Shown piece by piece: positions 1 through 8,318 of a stretch of 38,147 nucleotides of DNA. Where the stretch lies: the NCBI GenBank assembly GCA_002422725.1, contig DITE01000029.1:35166-73312 (forward strand). The letters run 5' to 3'. The DNA is from Bacteroidales bacterium UBA6192 (lineage in GTDB: Bacteria > Bacteroidota > Bacteroidia > Bacteroidales > F082). The position numbers and the translations under genes were made by a program. A model generated the notes under the pieces. That model searched no databases. It was not told the origin of the DNA and saw only the letters and a program-made list of their open reading frames with translations. Positions within the stretch are counted from its first letter, which is position 1, and every line of letters begins with the position of its first letter.

Positions 1-766
1 CCCATGAATCCTTATCAAAATCGGCAAAGGCGGCAGAAGAATTCTTCAAAGGGGGAAAATGATTTGTAAGTGGCACAAATCGTCCCTGATTATTCAAAAA
101 AAGCCTTGTAACAGGCCCTGAAGCGGACAATCCGCATACGAGTATATCGGGATATCCATCGTTGTTTATGTCGCCAAATACTGCTTGCCCATGCATTATG
201 CCATTAATGGGTGCATTGATATCAGTATACTTTCCTGCGTCATTACGGAATACTTTTGTTACGGGTTTTCCTTGTTCATCCTTTCCCGTCATCAGAATAT
301 CCAGGTCATTGTCTTTATCTATGTCGGCCAATGCAATCGAACCTTCGATGAGTGTAGCCAGCAAAGCATCTGATTTTCGCAGACTACCATCAGCCTGAGC
401 CATGTATATACCGGAAATATAACGGCCTGAGGCCGACTGTCCGCTGATTACCAAATCCTGGCGTCCATCATTGTTAAGGTCTCCGGCGGCAACAGCGCCA
501 AGGGTAAATTCGGGAAGCCCCTTTGAAGCGACCGAAAAACGCTCTTTATCAGCTTGTTTAAAAAATACGGTTCGAATATTGGCTTTATTGCCGGTGAGAT
601 TATCTCCACTAAGAATCAGGTCTTTTCTAAGATTACCATGAATGTCAATCCAGGTTGCAGCGGCGTTTACCAAACCTGGTGGTTGATCCTTAATCAGTGT
701 AAACACTTGTGATGTAAGGCTTAAACTACAAAATAGCAGAACAAAGACAATCAAAGACTTCTTCAT
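1..766 (-). CDS. FG-GAP/VCBS-repeat exported protein (partial, C-terminus outside window)
   Basis: An open frame runs leftwards from an ATG at 764-766 to the window edge without a stop, giving about 255 residues. The N-terminus MKKSLIVFVLLFCSLSLTSQ is a signal peptide. The rest contains repeated segments built around DxNxDGxxD-like calcium-binding loops (GDLNNDGRQDLVISG, ADIDKDNDLDILMTG, GDINNDGYPDILVCG, then ADFDKDS at the edge), the hallmark of FG-GAP/VCBS beta-propeller repeats found in integrin-like and secreted bacterial proteins. It lies 49 bases downstream of the hybrid histidine kinase on the same strand, so it may be co-transcribed. The protein is probably exported; in this phylum such proteins often end in a type IX sorting domain, but the C-terminus is not in the window. 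Specific role unknown. Confidence 0.85.
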   Translation of the reverse strand, partial: MKKSLIVFVLLFCSLSLTSQVFTLIKDQPPGLVNAAATWIDIHGNLRKDLILSGDNLTGNKANIRTVFFKQADKERFSVASKGLPEFTLGAVAAGDLNNDGRQDLVISGQSASGRYISGIYMAQADGSLRKSDALLATLIEGSIALADIDKDNDLDILMTGKDEQGKPVTKVFRNDAGKYTDINAPINGIMHGQAVFGDINNDGYPDILVCGLSASGPVTRLFLNNQGRFVPLTNHFPPLKNSSAAFADFDKDSW

Positions 767-815
767 GTGGGTAGTTTTCGGTGTAAATATAGGAAACCAA
801 ATAATGCCATGACGA

Positions 816-3617
816 TCAGGTCATGAAAAATTTTACAGTTTCCAGCAATTTTTCGTTGCTTAGTGGCTTACTCAGATAAGCATCGAACCCAACTTCAGTA
901 TAGTATTTTCCCTCTCCCTGCAAAGCAAAGGCTGTAATGGCAATAATTGGCACGCTGATTCCCTGGTGTCTGATTTTGAGCATTGCCTCAACACCATCCA
1001 TATTGGGCATTTGAATATCCATGAGAATGATATCCGGATGGGGATCTGAGACTGCCATGTCAACTGCAATAAGTCCGTCGGGGGCATGAAGCAATCTGGC
1101 ATTGGTTTGTCTAAGCATGGTTTTAATCAATTGAAAGTTGGTATCAACATCTTCGGCAATCAGAATTGTTTTACCACTAAGATCGGGCACTGATTTTTTT
1201 TGTTCTTTCGGAACAGGGCTCGTTGATTTGCTTGCTTGACCGTCAACAGTATCAGAAGGAAGCGTAAAATAAAAGGCTGTTCCTTTACCTTCAATGGAGT
1301 CGGCCCAGATTCGACCACCAAGCAATTCTACCAGATTTTTGACAATAGCCAATCCCAGTCCGGTGCCACCATATAAACGTGTATGCGATTCATCCGCCTG
1401 CCGGAATCGTTCGAATACCACTTCAAGTTTAGAAGGGGGTATACCTATCCCGCTGTCTTTTACATAAAACTCATAAAATCCTTCCACTTGAATTACCCCC
1501 ATAACAATCTGGCCACTATGGGTAAACTTCACAGCGTTACTGAGTAAGTTGGTCAGCACCTGTTGCAGTCTGAGTTTATCGGTAAAAACAATATTCTTTT
1601 CAAAATCTACTGGCATTTCAACCAACAGTTTTATTTCCGATTTCCCAGCTCCATTAAGCTGATTTCTAAATGTCAACTGCAATTCATTCAATAGCATGGC
1701 AGGGGAAAAGTTCACAGGCTGAATTTTCAGTTCACCAGCCTCAATTTTCGAAATATCGATGATGTCGTTGATCAGGTTCAAAAGCAGCCTGCCGCTCGAC
1801 TTAATCATATCCAGAAACTCATCTTTTTCATCGGCTTCATACTCACTTGACGACAGCAGATCGCTGAATCCCAGAATAGCATTCATGGGAGTTCTGATTT
1901 CGTGCGACATATTGGCTAGAAATGCAGATTTAAGCTTGTCAGACTCTTCAGCTTTATTCTTGGCCTTAATCAACTCATTTTCAAACACTTTTCTTTCGGT
2001 GATATCTTCCATCATCGAAACCATCCCAACAAAACGATGATCAATAACCATCGCTGCAGCCCTAAGATGAATCCACCTTAATTCATTCTTTGCTGTCCGA
2101 ACCCTGAAAACCACTTCAAAAGCATCGAGTCGTTTGTTGTGCGCATCCTGCCATACAGTTTCCACTTGTTTCCGGTCGTCAACATATATTGATTTTAGCC
2201 AGGTTCCCTGTAAAAATTCATTCCCTGAAATACTGGATACCTTGCTGAGTTTGTTGTTGGTAAAGACACAAAGTCCGTCTTGATTACTAACAGCAATCCC
2301 CATGGGAGAGGCTTCACTGATGGCCCTGAATTTCTCTTCACTTTGCAATAGCGAAAACAATATCCTTTCCTTGTTGGCAATCTCCTCGCGAAGTGTGGTT
2401 GTACGCTCAACTACACGCTCTTCGAGTTGCTCATTCAGTTTGGCTAATTGAAGGTTGGTTTTGCGGTTTTTAATAAAACGAAGAATCAGGAAAAACACAA
2501 TCAGTCCGAGCATCGACCCAATGGTGATCATCACCACACTTCGCAAACGCAGACTTTGTTCATTTACCTTCAGTCGCAAAATTTCATTTTCCGAATCAAT
2601 GCGGTTGGTTTCGTATCGAACCCTGATTTCTGACATCTCCTTCGATCGCTGTTGACTAAACACCGAATCCTTAGCCGCGATTAAAAAAAGCGAATATTGA
2701 TGTGCTTTTTCAAAATCTTTCAGGCGCGCATAAATCACCTGCTGCAAATTGTAATTGTACATCAATATCCCCAGATTGCCCATTTTCTTGGCAAGCAGTT
2801 CCGACTCTTTGAGCATATCAAGTGCTTTGGCAGGTTGATTTTTCTTCAGAAAAAGATCAGCCATTTCATTCAGTACCAGAGCATGGCCATATTCGGCTCC
2901 CTCTGTATTATAGATAGTTCGTGCCTTATCAAAATAATCAGCTCCATCATCAAAACGGTCAAGTTTAACAAATACTTTTCCGATATTGGCATACACGTTT
3001 GCCAGTTCAAACTGGCTGTTCATTCTTTTCTGAATGGCCATGGCACTTAAATAATAATCGAGTGCCCGAGCATAATCACCCAATTCGACCAACACCATCC
3101 CAATACTGTTCTGCGAATAGGCTATTTGTGCCTCATCTTTCAAATATTCCTTGATCAGTAGCGACCTATAATGGTAATCAAGTGCATTTTCGTAATCTTT
3201 AAAAAAGTAATAAACCATCCCAATATTGGCAAAGGAATAAGCTGTTCCCATGCTGTCGTTGAGCTGGTCAAATATTTTCAGGGCCTCGAAGTGCAATTTC
3301 AGGGCTTCTTCAAAAATATTGAGCTTTCTGAAACACACTCCCTGTTCATTCAGGATCAATGCTTTGCCACGCATATCTTTGAGACTGTCAGCGAGTTTTA
3401 TAGCATTGCGCGAAACCTCTATGCCAAGTTCAGGATTGACATTTCTGAGGTTCTTAATCAATGCGCTATAAAGAACCAATTTCTGCTGACCAGTTGACGC
3501 TGATACTTGACGCTGTAAACTATCTATGAGCTTTGGCGTTTCGGCCACAAGCATATTGGCCGAACCCATAAAGAACAGCATAACAAGGAAAAATACAGAA
3601 CGATTTGACACGGACAT
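816..3617 (-). CDS. TPR-containing hybrid sensor histidine kinase with PAS and receiver domains
   Basis: A 933-residue membrane sensor kinase. Order of parts: signal peptide (about 1-28), a periplasmic block of tetratricopeptide repeats (about 50-340), one membrane helix (about 360-383), a coiled coil, a PAS domain with PAC-like end (about 425-550), HisKA with the phospho-acceptor His in FLANMSHEIRTPMNAILGFS (about residue 572), HATPase_c with N box and G boxes (DSGIGI, GGTGLGLAIVKNLVE), and a C-terminal receiver with acceptor Asp in ILMDIQMPNMDG (about 867). The frame is open upstream to a GTG at 3623, but the ATG at 3617 is the better start and sits 35 bases after a TACTTTTG -7 element. TPR hybrid kinases are common in Bacteroidota; the ligand is unknown. 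No HPt protein or output regulator is nearby except the lone receiver gene upstream. Confidence 0.93.
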   Translation of the reverse strand: MSVSNRSVFFLVMLFFMGSANMLVAETPKLIDSLQRQVSASTGQQKLVLYSALIKNLRNVNPELGIEVSRNAIKLADSLKDMRGKALILNEQGVCFRKLNIFEEALKLHFEALKIFDQLNDSMGTAYSFANIGMVYYFFKDYENALDYHYRSLLIKEYLKDEAQIAYSQNSIGMVLVELGDYARALDYYLSAMAIQKRMNSQFELANVYANIGKVFVKLDRFDDGADYFDKARTIYNTEGAEYGHALVLNEMADLFLKKNQPAKALDMLKESELLAKKMGNLGILMYNYNLQQVIYARLKDFEKAHQYSLFLIAAKDSVFSQQRSKEMSEIRVRYETNRIDSENEILRLKVNEQSLRLRSVVMITIGSMLGLIVFFLILRFIKNRKTNLQLAKLNEQLEERVVERTTTLREEIANKERILFSLLQSEEKFRAISEASPMGIAVSNQDGLCVFTNNKLSKVSSISGNEFLQGTWLKSIYVDDRKQVETVWQDAHNKRLDAFEVVFRVRTAKNELRWIHLRAAAMVIDHRFVGMVSMMEDITERKVFENELIKAKNKAEESDKLKSAFLANMSHEIRTPMNAILGFSDLLSSSEYEADEKDEFLDMIKSSGRLLLNLINDIIDISKIEAGELKIQPVNFSPAMLLNELQLTFRNQLNGAGKSEIKLLVEMPVDFEKNIVFTDKLRLQQVLTNLLSNAVKFTHSGQIVMGVIQVEGFYEFYVKDSGIGIPPSKLEVVFERFRQADESHTRLYGGTGLGLAIVKNLVELLGGRIWADSIEGKGTAFYFTLPSDTVDGQASKSTSPVPKEQKKSVPDLSGKTILIAEDVDTNFQLIKTMLRQTNARLLHAPDGLIAVDMAVSDPHPDIILMDIQMPNMDGVEAMLKIRHQGISVPIIAITAFALQGEGKYYTEVGFDAYLSKPLSNEKLLETVKFFMT

Positions 3618-3651
3618 TATCACTATTTTTGGCTAAGACACCAATGACTGG

Positions 3652-3659
3652 CAAAAGTA
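3652..3659 (-). promoter_or_regulatory. Putative -7 promoter element of the hybrid kinase gene
   Basis: TACTTTTG on the minus strand fits the Bacteroidota -7 consensus TAnnTTTG and lies 34 bases before the kinase ATG. No TTG is present at the expected -33 spacing, so the call rests on the -7 element and position alone. Confidence 0.4.
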
Positions 3660-3689
3660 ATAATTCCTGCAATCAGACCAGGCCTGATG

Positions 3690-4115
3690 TCAAGTTTTTA
3701 ATACCTGTTTAAGCTTAACTATTAATTCTTTATAAACTATTGGTTTAGAAATATATTCATCAAAAGGAGCAACGGCTCTATCAAAGTCTTTCGAGTCAGT
3801 ATAAGTACTTTGTGATATGACCGGTAATTCAGGTTTCAGGCGCTTTAGCTGAATGGTGGTTTCAAACCCATCCATTCCCGGCATATTGTAATCCATCAGT
3901 ATGGCATCGAAATGTTTTCCTGAATTAATCATTTCAATGGCTTGAAACCCACTTTCTGCCCATAAGGTTTCTGCTCTGGCCTTCATAAGCATCGCTTTGA
4001 TAAGCAGATAATTCACCTTAATATCATCAACTACCAGAAAGGTTCTGCCGCTTAAGTCCTCTTCCACCGATAAATTCGCCCTGATATTCTCCGGTGTTTG
4101 GTTAGTTGTATTCAT
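3690..4115 (-). CDS. Stand-alone receiver-domain response regulator
   Basis: A 141-residue protein made of a short leader and a single receiver (REC) domain from about residue 22 to the end. Visible are the acidic pocket (VVDDIK), the phospho-acceptor Asp75 in AILMDYNMPGMDGFE, a Ser/Thr switch region (ISQSTYTDS) and the conserved Lys in YISKPI. There is no output domain, so it would act by protein contact or as a phosphorelay/phosphate-sink partner. It lies just upstream of the hybrid kinase on the same strand, and its start (LSGRTFLVVDDIKVNYLLIK) closely parallels the start of the kinase receiver (LSGKTILIAEDVDTNFQLIK), suggesting that one derives from the other. Likely partner: that kinase. 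The ATG at 4113-4115 is preceded by a plausible promoter. Confidence 0.9.
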   Translation of the reverse strand: MNTTNQTPENIRANLSVEEDLSGRTFLVVDDIKVNYLLIKAMLMKARAETLWAESGFQAIEMINSGKHFDAILMDYNMPGMDGFETTIQLKRLKPELPVISQSTYTDSKDFDRAVAPFDEYISKPIVYKELIVKLKQVLKT

Positions 4116-4162
4116 CTTATTGCATGATTTGTGTTTCCAATACCATCATGCCAAAAGTGCGC

Positions 4163-4192
4163 CAAAGATGTTTAACCGTTGTATATCATCAA
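4163..4192 (-). promoter_or_regulatory. Putative promoter of the lone receiver gene
   Basis: On the minus strand a TTG (4190-4192) is followed after 19 bases by CATCTTTG (4163-4170), one mismatch from TAnnTTTG. It lies about 48 bases before the ATG of the receiver gene in an AT-rich gap. Confidence 0.45.
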
Positions 4193-4278
4193 TTTAAATA
4201 AATTATCAAATAAATTAAAAATCCCGTTTCTGTAATTAATTCCAATATTTGGACATTATTGCTGTATCGGAATAAGGA

Positions 4279-6414
4279 TTAAAGATTCTCTTCAAAATAA
4301 TTGGTTATCTTATTTACCAGGTGTGATCGGTTTTTGCCTCTTATATTATGTTCATGTCCCGGATAAACAAAAAAATCGGGTTGTTTGCCTTCATCAATGC
4401 ATTTCTTCAGAAAACTCATGCTATGCTGCATCACAACCACCGGATCATTGTCCCCGTGAATGATAAGCGCCTTGCCCGAAAGATTGCCTGCCAGATTAAC
4501 TAAACATGCCTGTGCATAGCCGTCGGGGTTTGATTCCGGACTATCCATATAGCGTTCACCATACATTACTTCGTAGTATTTCCAGTCAATCACAGGACCT
4601 CCTGCTACTGACACTTTAAACACTTCGGGATGTTTTAGTTTCATTAGCAAGGACATAAATCCGCCATAACTCCATCCGTCAACCCCAATTCGGTCAGCAT
4701 CAACAAATGGGAGATTCTTCAGATAAGCGATTCCCGTCATTTGGTCTTCCAATTCAGTCTGTCCCAACCGACGATGAATCACTTGTTCGAAAGCAGCGCC
4801 ACGATTTGCCGACCCTCTGTTATCCAGTGTGAAAACAACGAATCCCTTTTGTGCGAGAAAATTCAGATAATGATTGGCTCCACCCAACCAGCTTTCAGTT
4901 ACCAGTTGGGCATGTGGTCCTCCATAAACATACACAATAACAGGGTATTTCGTGGCCGGATTAAAATCAACGGGTTTGATCAACCGGCAATACAAAGGAG
5001 TTCCGTCACTGGCTGGTATGGTAAACAGGCCTGTTGCACCCATTTTATATTCCTTTAAAGGATTTCCGCCATCAAGCAGCACTTCTGTTTGCTTTTTACT
5101 GATATGAACAAGCTGATATACCTTACTCGTAGAGGTGTTGCTGTACACATCAATAAAATAATCCCCATCGTAACTCAGCATTACCCGATGCATGCCTTTA
5201 TCCCTGCTGAGCTGTTCATTTCTGCCATTTTTCAGGTTAACCCTGTGCAATTGCCTCTCAATCGGACTCTGCATCGTCGACATATAATACACATGCCGGT
5301 TAGCGGCATCGAAACCAATCACATCTGTGACCACCCATTTGCCCTTGGTCAGCTGTCTGATCAGTTTTCCATCAGTGCTATACAGATATAAGTGATTAAA
5401 ACCGTCGCGCTGGCTGTTCCAGATAAATTGCTCCGGGCTTTCCGGCACAAAATACAAGGGGTGCAATGGCTCAACATAAGCTTCATCACTTTCCTCAAAA
5501 AGGGTATTTAAGAACCGGCCCGTTCCTGCATCATAGTTATTCAATTTTAAATGGTTCTGCTCACGATTCAATATTCCAAGAAATATTGTTTTCCCATCAG
5601 GACCCCAGGTCAGATTGGTCAGATACTGATCAAATGGCTCACCGGTTTCCAAAAAAATTGTTCTGTCCAATATCAGATCATACACCCCGACAGTGACATG
5701 GTGACTCGTTAAACCTGCCATTGGATAACGGATACTGTTTAGTGTTGCAACACGCTGATTCATATCAACAAGCGGATATTGATCAACCATGCTTTCATCC
5801 ATACGGTAGAAAGCTACTTTGCTGCCATCGGACGACCAGAATATACCTTTTTCAATACCGAACTCATTCCGGTGCACTGTTTGACCGCTCACAACCCCAT
5901 CGGGTTCAGAGGTAATCTGAATATGTTTGCCACCATCAGTAACAAATAAGTTATTGCCGATAGTATATGCCATTTTGTTTGAGGCCGAATGAAATTCAGT
6001 GAAGTCAGCATCCTCGGGGAGTGTTAACAATAAGGCTGCTTTGCCTTGATTCAGATCATAGGTAAAGACTTTCTGCTTGTTGCTGAAATAAAATCCGCTC
6101 GCTGTAGTCCAATTAATCTGAGGAAAGCGAGATAAACTATCGGCTCCAATTCCTGCAAGTGCCTGATTTAATTTTGCAATTGACAACAATGTGTCTCTGT
6201 CTGAAAGTCTGGGACTGCCTGACAATAAAAAATTGCCCTCAGTATAGCTATATGTATTTTGCCTGTCAACCCATTGCAATTGCTGCATTGTTGAGGGATA
6301 GAGTGAAGGATTTAACCCTGCTGCATCGTTCACGGTAAATAACTTCGATTGTGAAAACGAGCCGGTTGAAATAAAAAAGAATAGCAGCAGTGATAGAAAT
6401 TTCCATTTTTTCAT
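4279..6414 (-). CDS. ptpA: Exported prolyl tripeptidyl peptidase / DPP-IV family serine peptidase (S9B)
   Basis: A 711-residue serine exopeptidase that removes short N-terminal peptides ending in proline. The signal peptide MKKWKFLSLLLFFFISTGSF begins at the ATG at 6412-6414; an upstream ATG at 6514-6516 overlaps the previous stop but would place 34 odd residues before the signal peptide, so the later start is preferred. A DPP-IV-type beta-propeller fills the first two thirds, followed by an alpha/beta-hydrolase domain with the nucleophile in DGWSYGGF (Ser about 582), the Asp in HGDNDPVVV and the His in PGHEHNI (about 689). Segments such as YPVIVYVYGGPHAQLVTESW, RGSANRGAAFEQVIHRRLGQ and MYGERY closely match what I recall of Porphyromonas gingivalis PTP-A, so tripeptidyl specificity is more likely than dipeptidyl. 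It is the last gene of a minus-strand run after the GGGP-synthase gene. Periplasmic or surface location inferred. Confidence 0.92.
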   Translation of the reverse strand: MKKWKFLSLLLFFFISTGSFSQSKLFTVNDAAGLNPSLYPSTMQQLQWVDRQNTYSYTEGNFLLSGSPRLSDRDTLLSIAKLNQALAGIGADSLSRFPQINWTTASGFYFSNKQKVFTYDLNQGKAALLLTLPEDADFTEFHSASNKMAYTIGNNLFVTDGGKHIQITSEPDGVVSGQTVHRNEFGIEKGIFWSSDGSKVAFYRMDESMVDQYPLVDMNQRVATLNSIRYPMAGLTSHHVTVGVYDLILDRTIFLETGEPFDQYLTNLTWGPDGKTIFLGILNREQNHLKLNNYDAGTGRFLNTLFEESDEAYVEPLHPLYFVPESPEQFIWNSQRDGFNHLYLYSTDGKLIRQLTKGKWVVTDVIGFDAANRHVYYMSTMQSPIERQLHRVNLKNGRNEQLSRDKGMHRVMLSYDGDYFIDVYSNTSTSKVYQLVHISKKQTEVLLDGGNPLKEYKMGATGLFTIPASDGTPLYCRLIKPVDFNPATKYPVIVYVYGGPHAQLVTESWLGGANHYLNFLAQKGFVVFTLDNRGSANRGAAFEQVIHRRLGQTELEDQMTGIAYLKNLPFVDADRIGVDGWSYGGFMSLLMKLKHPEVFKVSVAGGPVIDWKYYEVMYGERYMDSPESNPDGYAQACLVNLAGNLSGKALIIHGDNDPVVVMQHSMSFLKKCIDEGKQPDFFVYPGHEHNIRGKNRSHLVNKITNYFEENL

Positions 6415-6512
6415 ACGCTTATGTTTTAATGTTTTTGGGGATATTGAAACAAACAAGACTGGATTCAGACCATTTTCAGATAATTGCTTAACACAATCAG
6501 GAAAAGATAAGG

Positions 6513-7241
6513 TCATCCGACCTCATGAACTGCTGCAGTAAATTCCTCCATCAATCCGGAATTTGATTCCAGAGTGTTGCCGACAACAATAACCTTTGCC
6601 CCTGCCCTTGCGCATTCAGCAGCCATAAGCGGATTACGGATTCCGCCGCCGGCAATCAGTGGAACATTGATGCTGCCGCTTACCTCGCTGATCATGGTTA
6701 AGGGAACCGGGTTGAGTGCGCCTGAACCGGCGTCCATAAATATGAGCTTCATACCTAACATTTCGCCCGCAATGGCAGTACAAACGGCAATGTCATTCTT
6801 GTCATTTGGGATGGGTATGCTACTGCTCATATATGATACTGTAGTCGGCCTGCCACTGTCGATAAGCATATAACCGGTTGACAGCACTTCAAGTCCACTC
6901 AGTCGCAGATATGGGGCAGCAATCACATGCCGGCCTATCAGCATTTCGGCATTGCGGCCCGAAATGAGCGACAGAAACAAAAAACCATCAGCCTTGTTGC
7001 TCAATTGGTAGGTATTACCCGGAAACAAGATGACAGGAATATCCGAATGGGCTTTCAATAATTTAATACAGGAATCCAGGTTATTGTTCGTCAACAGGCT
7101 GCCACCAACAAAGAAAAAATCCACTCCGGATTTGGCGGCCCTTGTTGCAATGTTGATAATTTCACTGTCAGTGGGTTTATCGGGATCAATCAGCACAGCA
7201 AATTGCTTGCCGGGCCTATTGAAATGATCATTCAGGCTCAT
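6513..7241 (-). CDS. Geranylgeranylglyceryl phosphate synthase family protein (PcrB/GGGPS-like)
   Basis: A 242-residue TIM-barrel prenyltransferase-family protein. The N-terminal phosphate/Mg-binding segment FAVLIDPDKP, the central segments DFFFVGGSLLT and PVILFPGNTYQLS, and the C-terminal phosphate-binding GGGIRNP and VVGNTLE loops are typical of the family, which joins sn-glycerol-1-phosphate to a polyprenyl diphosphate. The full-length form found in Bacteroidota has been shown in some members to make geranylgeranylglyceryl phosphate, although the final lipid in bacteria is not well known. The ATG at 7239-7241 follows a TAATTTTG -7 element. Its stop overlaps an ATG of the following reading frame, but the signal-peptide start of the next gene is about 100 bases further on. 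Confidence 0.9.
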   Translation of the reverse strand: MSLNDHFNRPGKQFAVLIDPDKPTDSEIINIATRAAKSGVDFFFVGGSLLTNNNLDSCIKLLKAHSDIPVILFPGNTYQLSNKADGFLFLSLISGRNAEMLIGRHVIAAPYLRLSGLEVLSTGYMLIDSGRPTTVSYMSSSIPIPNDKNDIAVCTAIAGEMLGMKLIFMDAGSGALNPVPLTMISEVSGSINVPLIAGGGIRNPLMAAECARAGAKVIVVGNTLESNSGLMEEFTAAVHEVG

Positions 7242-7260
7242 GGGTGATTAATTAATCAGC

Positions 7261-7268
7261 CAAAATTA
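7261..7268 (-). promoter_or_regulatory. Putative -7 promoter element before the GGGPS-family gene
   Basis: TAATTTTG on the minus strand matches TAnnTTTG and lies 19 bases before the ATG. No TTG is seen at the -33 spacing, so it may be a secondary promoter within the metH-metF transcription unit or a chance match. Confidence 0.35.
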
Positions 7269-7293
7269 ATCATTTACGCTAATCTGCCACGGG

Positions 7294-8259
7294 CTAAAAG
7301 ACGGCTTCGGCAATTTTTTTAACATTGTCGGAACGCCCCATGGTGTAAAAATGGATTACCGGAACGCCTTGCGCTATCAGTTCGCGGCTCTGGGCAATAG
7401 CCCATTCCACTCCAACCTGCCTTACTGCTTTATTATCGCTGCACGACTGCACTGCCCTGACCAATTCGTCGGGCATGTCAATATTAAAAGTCTGCGGAAG
7501 TGTTGAAATCTGAGCTAAGGATGTAACCGGCTTCAAACCCGGAACTATCGGCACATTGATACCGGCTTCACGGCATCGCCTGACGAAATCGAAATAATTG
7601 CGGTTATCGAAAAACATCTGGGTAACGACATAACTGGCGCCTGCATCAATTTTCATTTTCAAGTACTTCAGGTCGCTTTCGAGGTTAGGGGCTTCGATGT
7701 GTTTCTCCGGATAGCCAGCCACACCGACACAGAAGTCGGTTGCTGTAACGTTTAGCAATTCGTCTTCGATATAGATACCCTTGTTCAGGTCGTTGATCTG
7801 ACTTACCAGATCGATAGCATGGGCATGACCACCCGTTTCGGGGATAAATTTCTTCATTGAAGCCTGTGGATCACCCCTTACGACAAGCAGGTTCTTGATC
7901 CCCAGAAAATGCAGGTCGATCAGGGCATTTTCGGTTTCTTCGCGCGTGAAACCTCCGCAAATGATATGGGGAACAACGTTTACCTGATAACGGTACATCA
8001 AAGCGGCGGCTATACCTACCGTTCCGGGGCGCTTGCGAACAGTTTTGCGTTCGATGTAGCCGTTAGACAAAGTTTTATACACAAATTCCTCCTGATGGTA
8101 GGTCACATTGACAAATGCCGGAGCAAATTCCATCAAGGGATCGACGGCTTGCTGCACGTGTTCAAAATTCTGCCCTTTGAGTGGAGGCAGCAGTTCAAAC
8201 GAAAACAGGGTTTTATCGGCCCGGGCTATGCGATCGGTAACTTTCAAAAAAGGGTGCAT
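7294..8259 (-). CDS. metF: Methylenetetrahydrofolate reductase
   Basis: A 321-residue FAD-dependent TIM-barrel enzyme that reduces 5,10-methylene-THF to 5-methyl-THF, the methyl donor for MetH. Family signs are FSFELLPPLKG near the N-terminus (catalytic Glu in the FE pair), FVNVTYH, VPHIICGGFTREE, LLVVRGDP and YVVTQMFFDNRNYFDFV (substrate/flavin contact). Length fits the bacterial MetF type of about 290-320 residues. It starts at the ATG at 8257-8259, 59 bases after the metH stop on the same strand, so the two form an apparent transcription unit under the SAM riboswitch. Confidence 0.97.
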   Translation of the reverse strand: MHPFLKVTDRIARADKTLFSFELLPPLKGQNFEHVQQAVDPLMEFAPAFVNVTYHQEEFVYKTLSNGYIERKTVRKRPGTVGIAAALMYRYQVNVVPHIICGGFTREETENALIDLHFLGIKNLLVVRGDPQASMKKFIPETGGHAHAIDLVSQINDLNKGIYIEDELLNVTATDFCVGVAGYPEKHIEAPNLESDLKYLKMKIDAGASYVVTQMFFDNRNYFDFVRRCREAGINVPIVPGLKPVTSLAQISTLPQTFNIDMPDELVRAVQSCSDNKAVRQVGVEWAIAQSRELIAQGVPVIHFYTMGRSDNVKKIAEAVF

Positions 8260-8318
8260 CCTGGTGTTGGTTTAGTGTTTGTTATCTTTGTTATTCCTAT
8301 TAATCAAAGTTTGGTGAG

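Noticed and set aside
6415..6516. 34-residue N-terminal extension of the ptpA-like peptidase from an ATG overlapping the GGGPS-family stop
   Set aside because: It would bury a good signal peptide behind a non-conserved stretch; the ATG at 6412-6414 is preferred.
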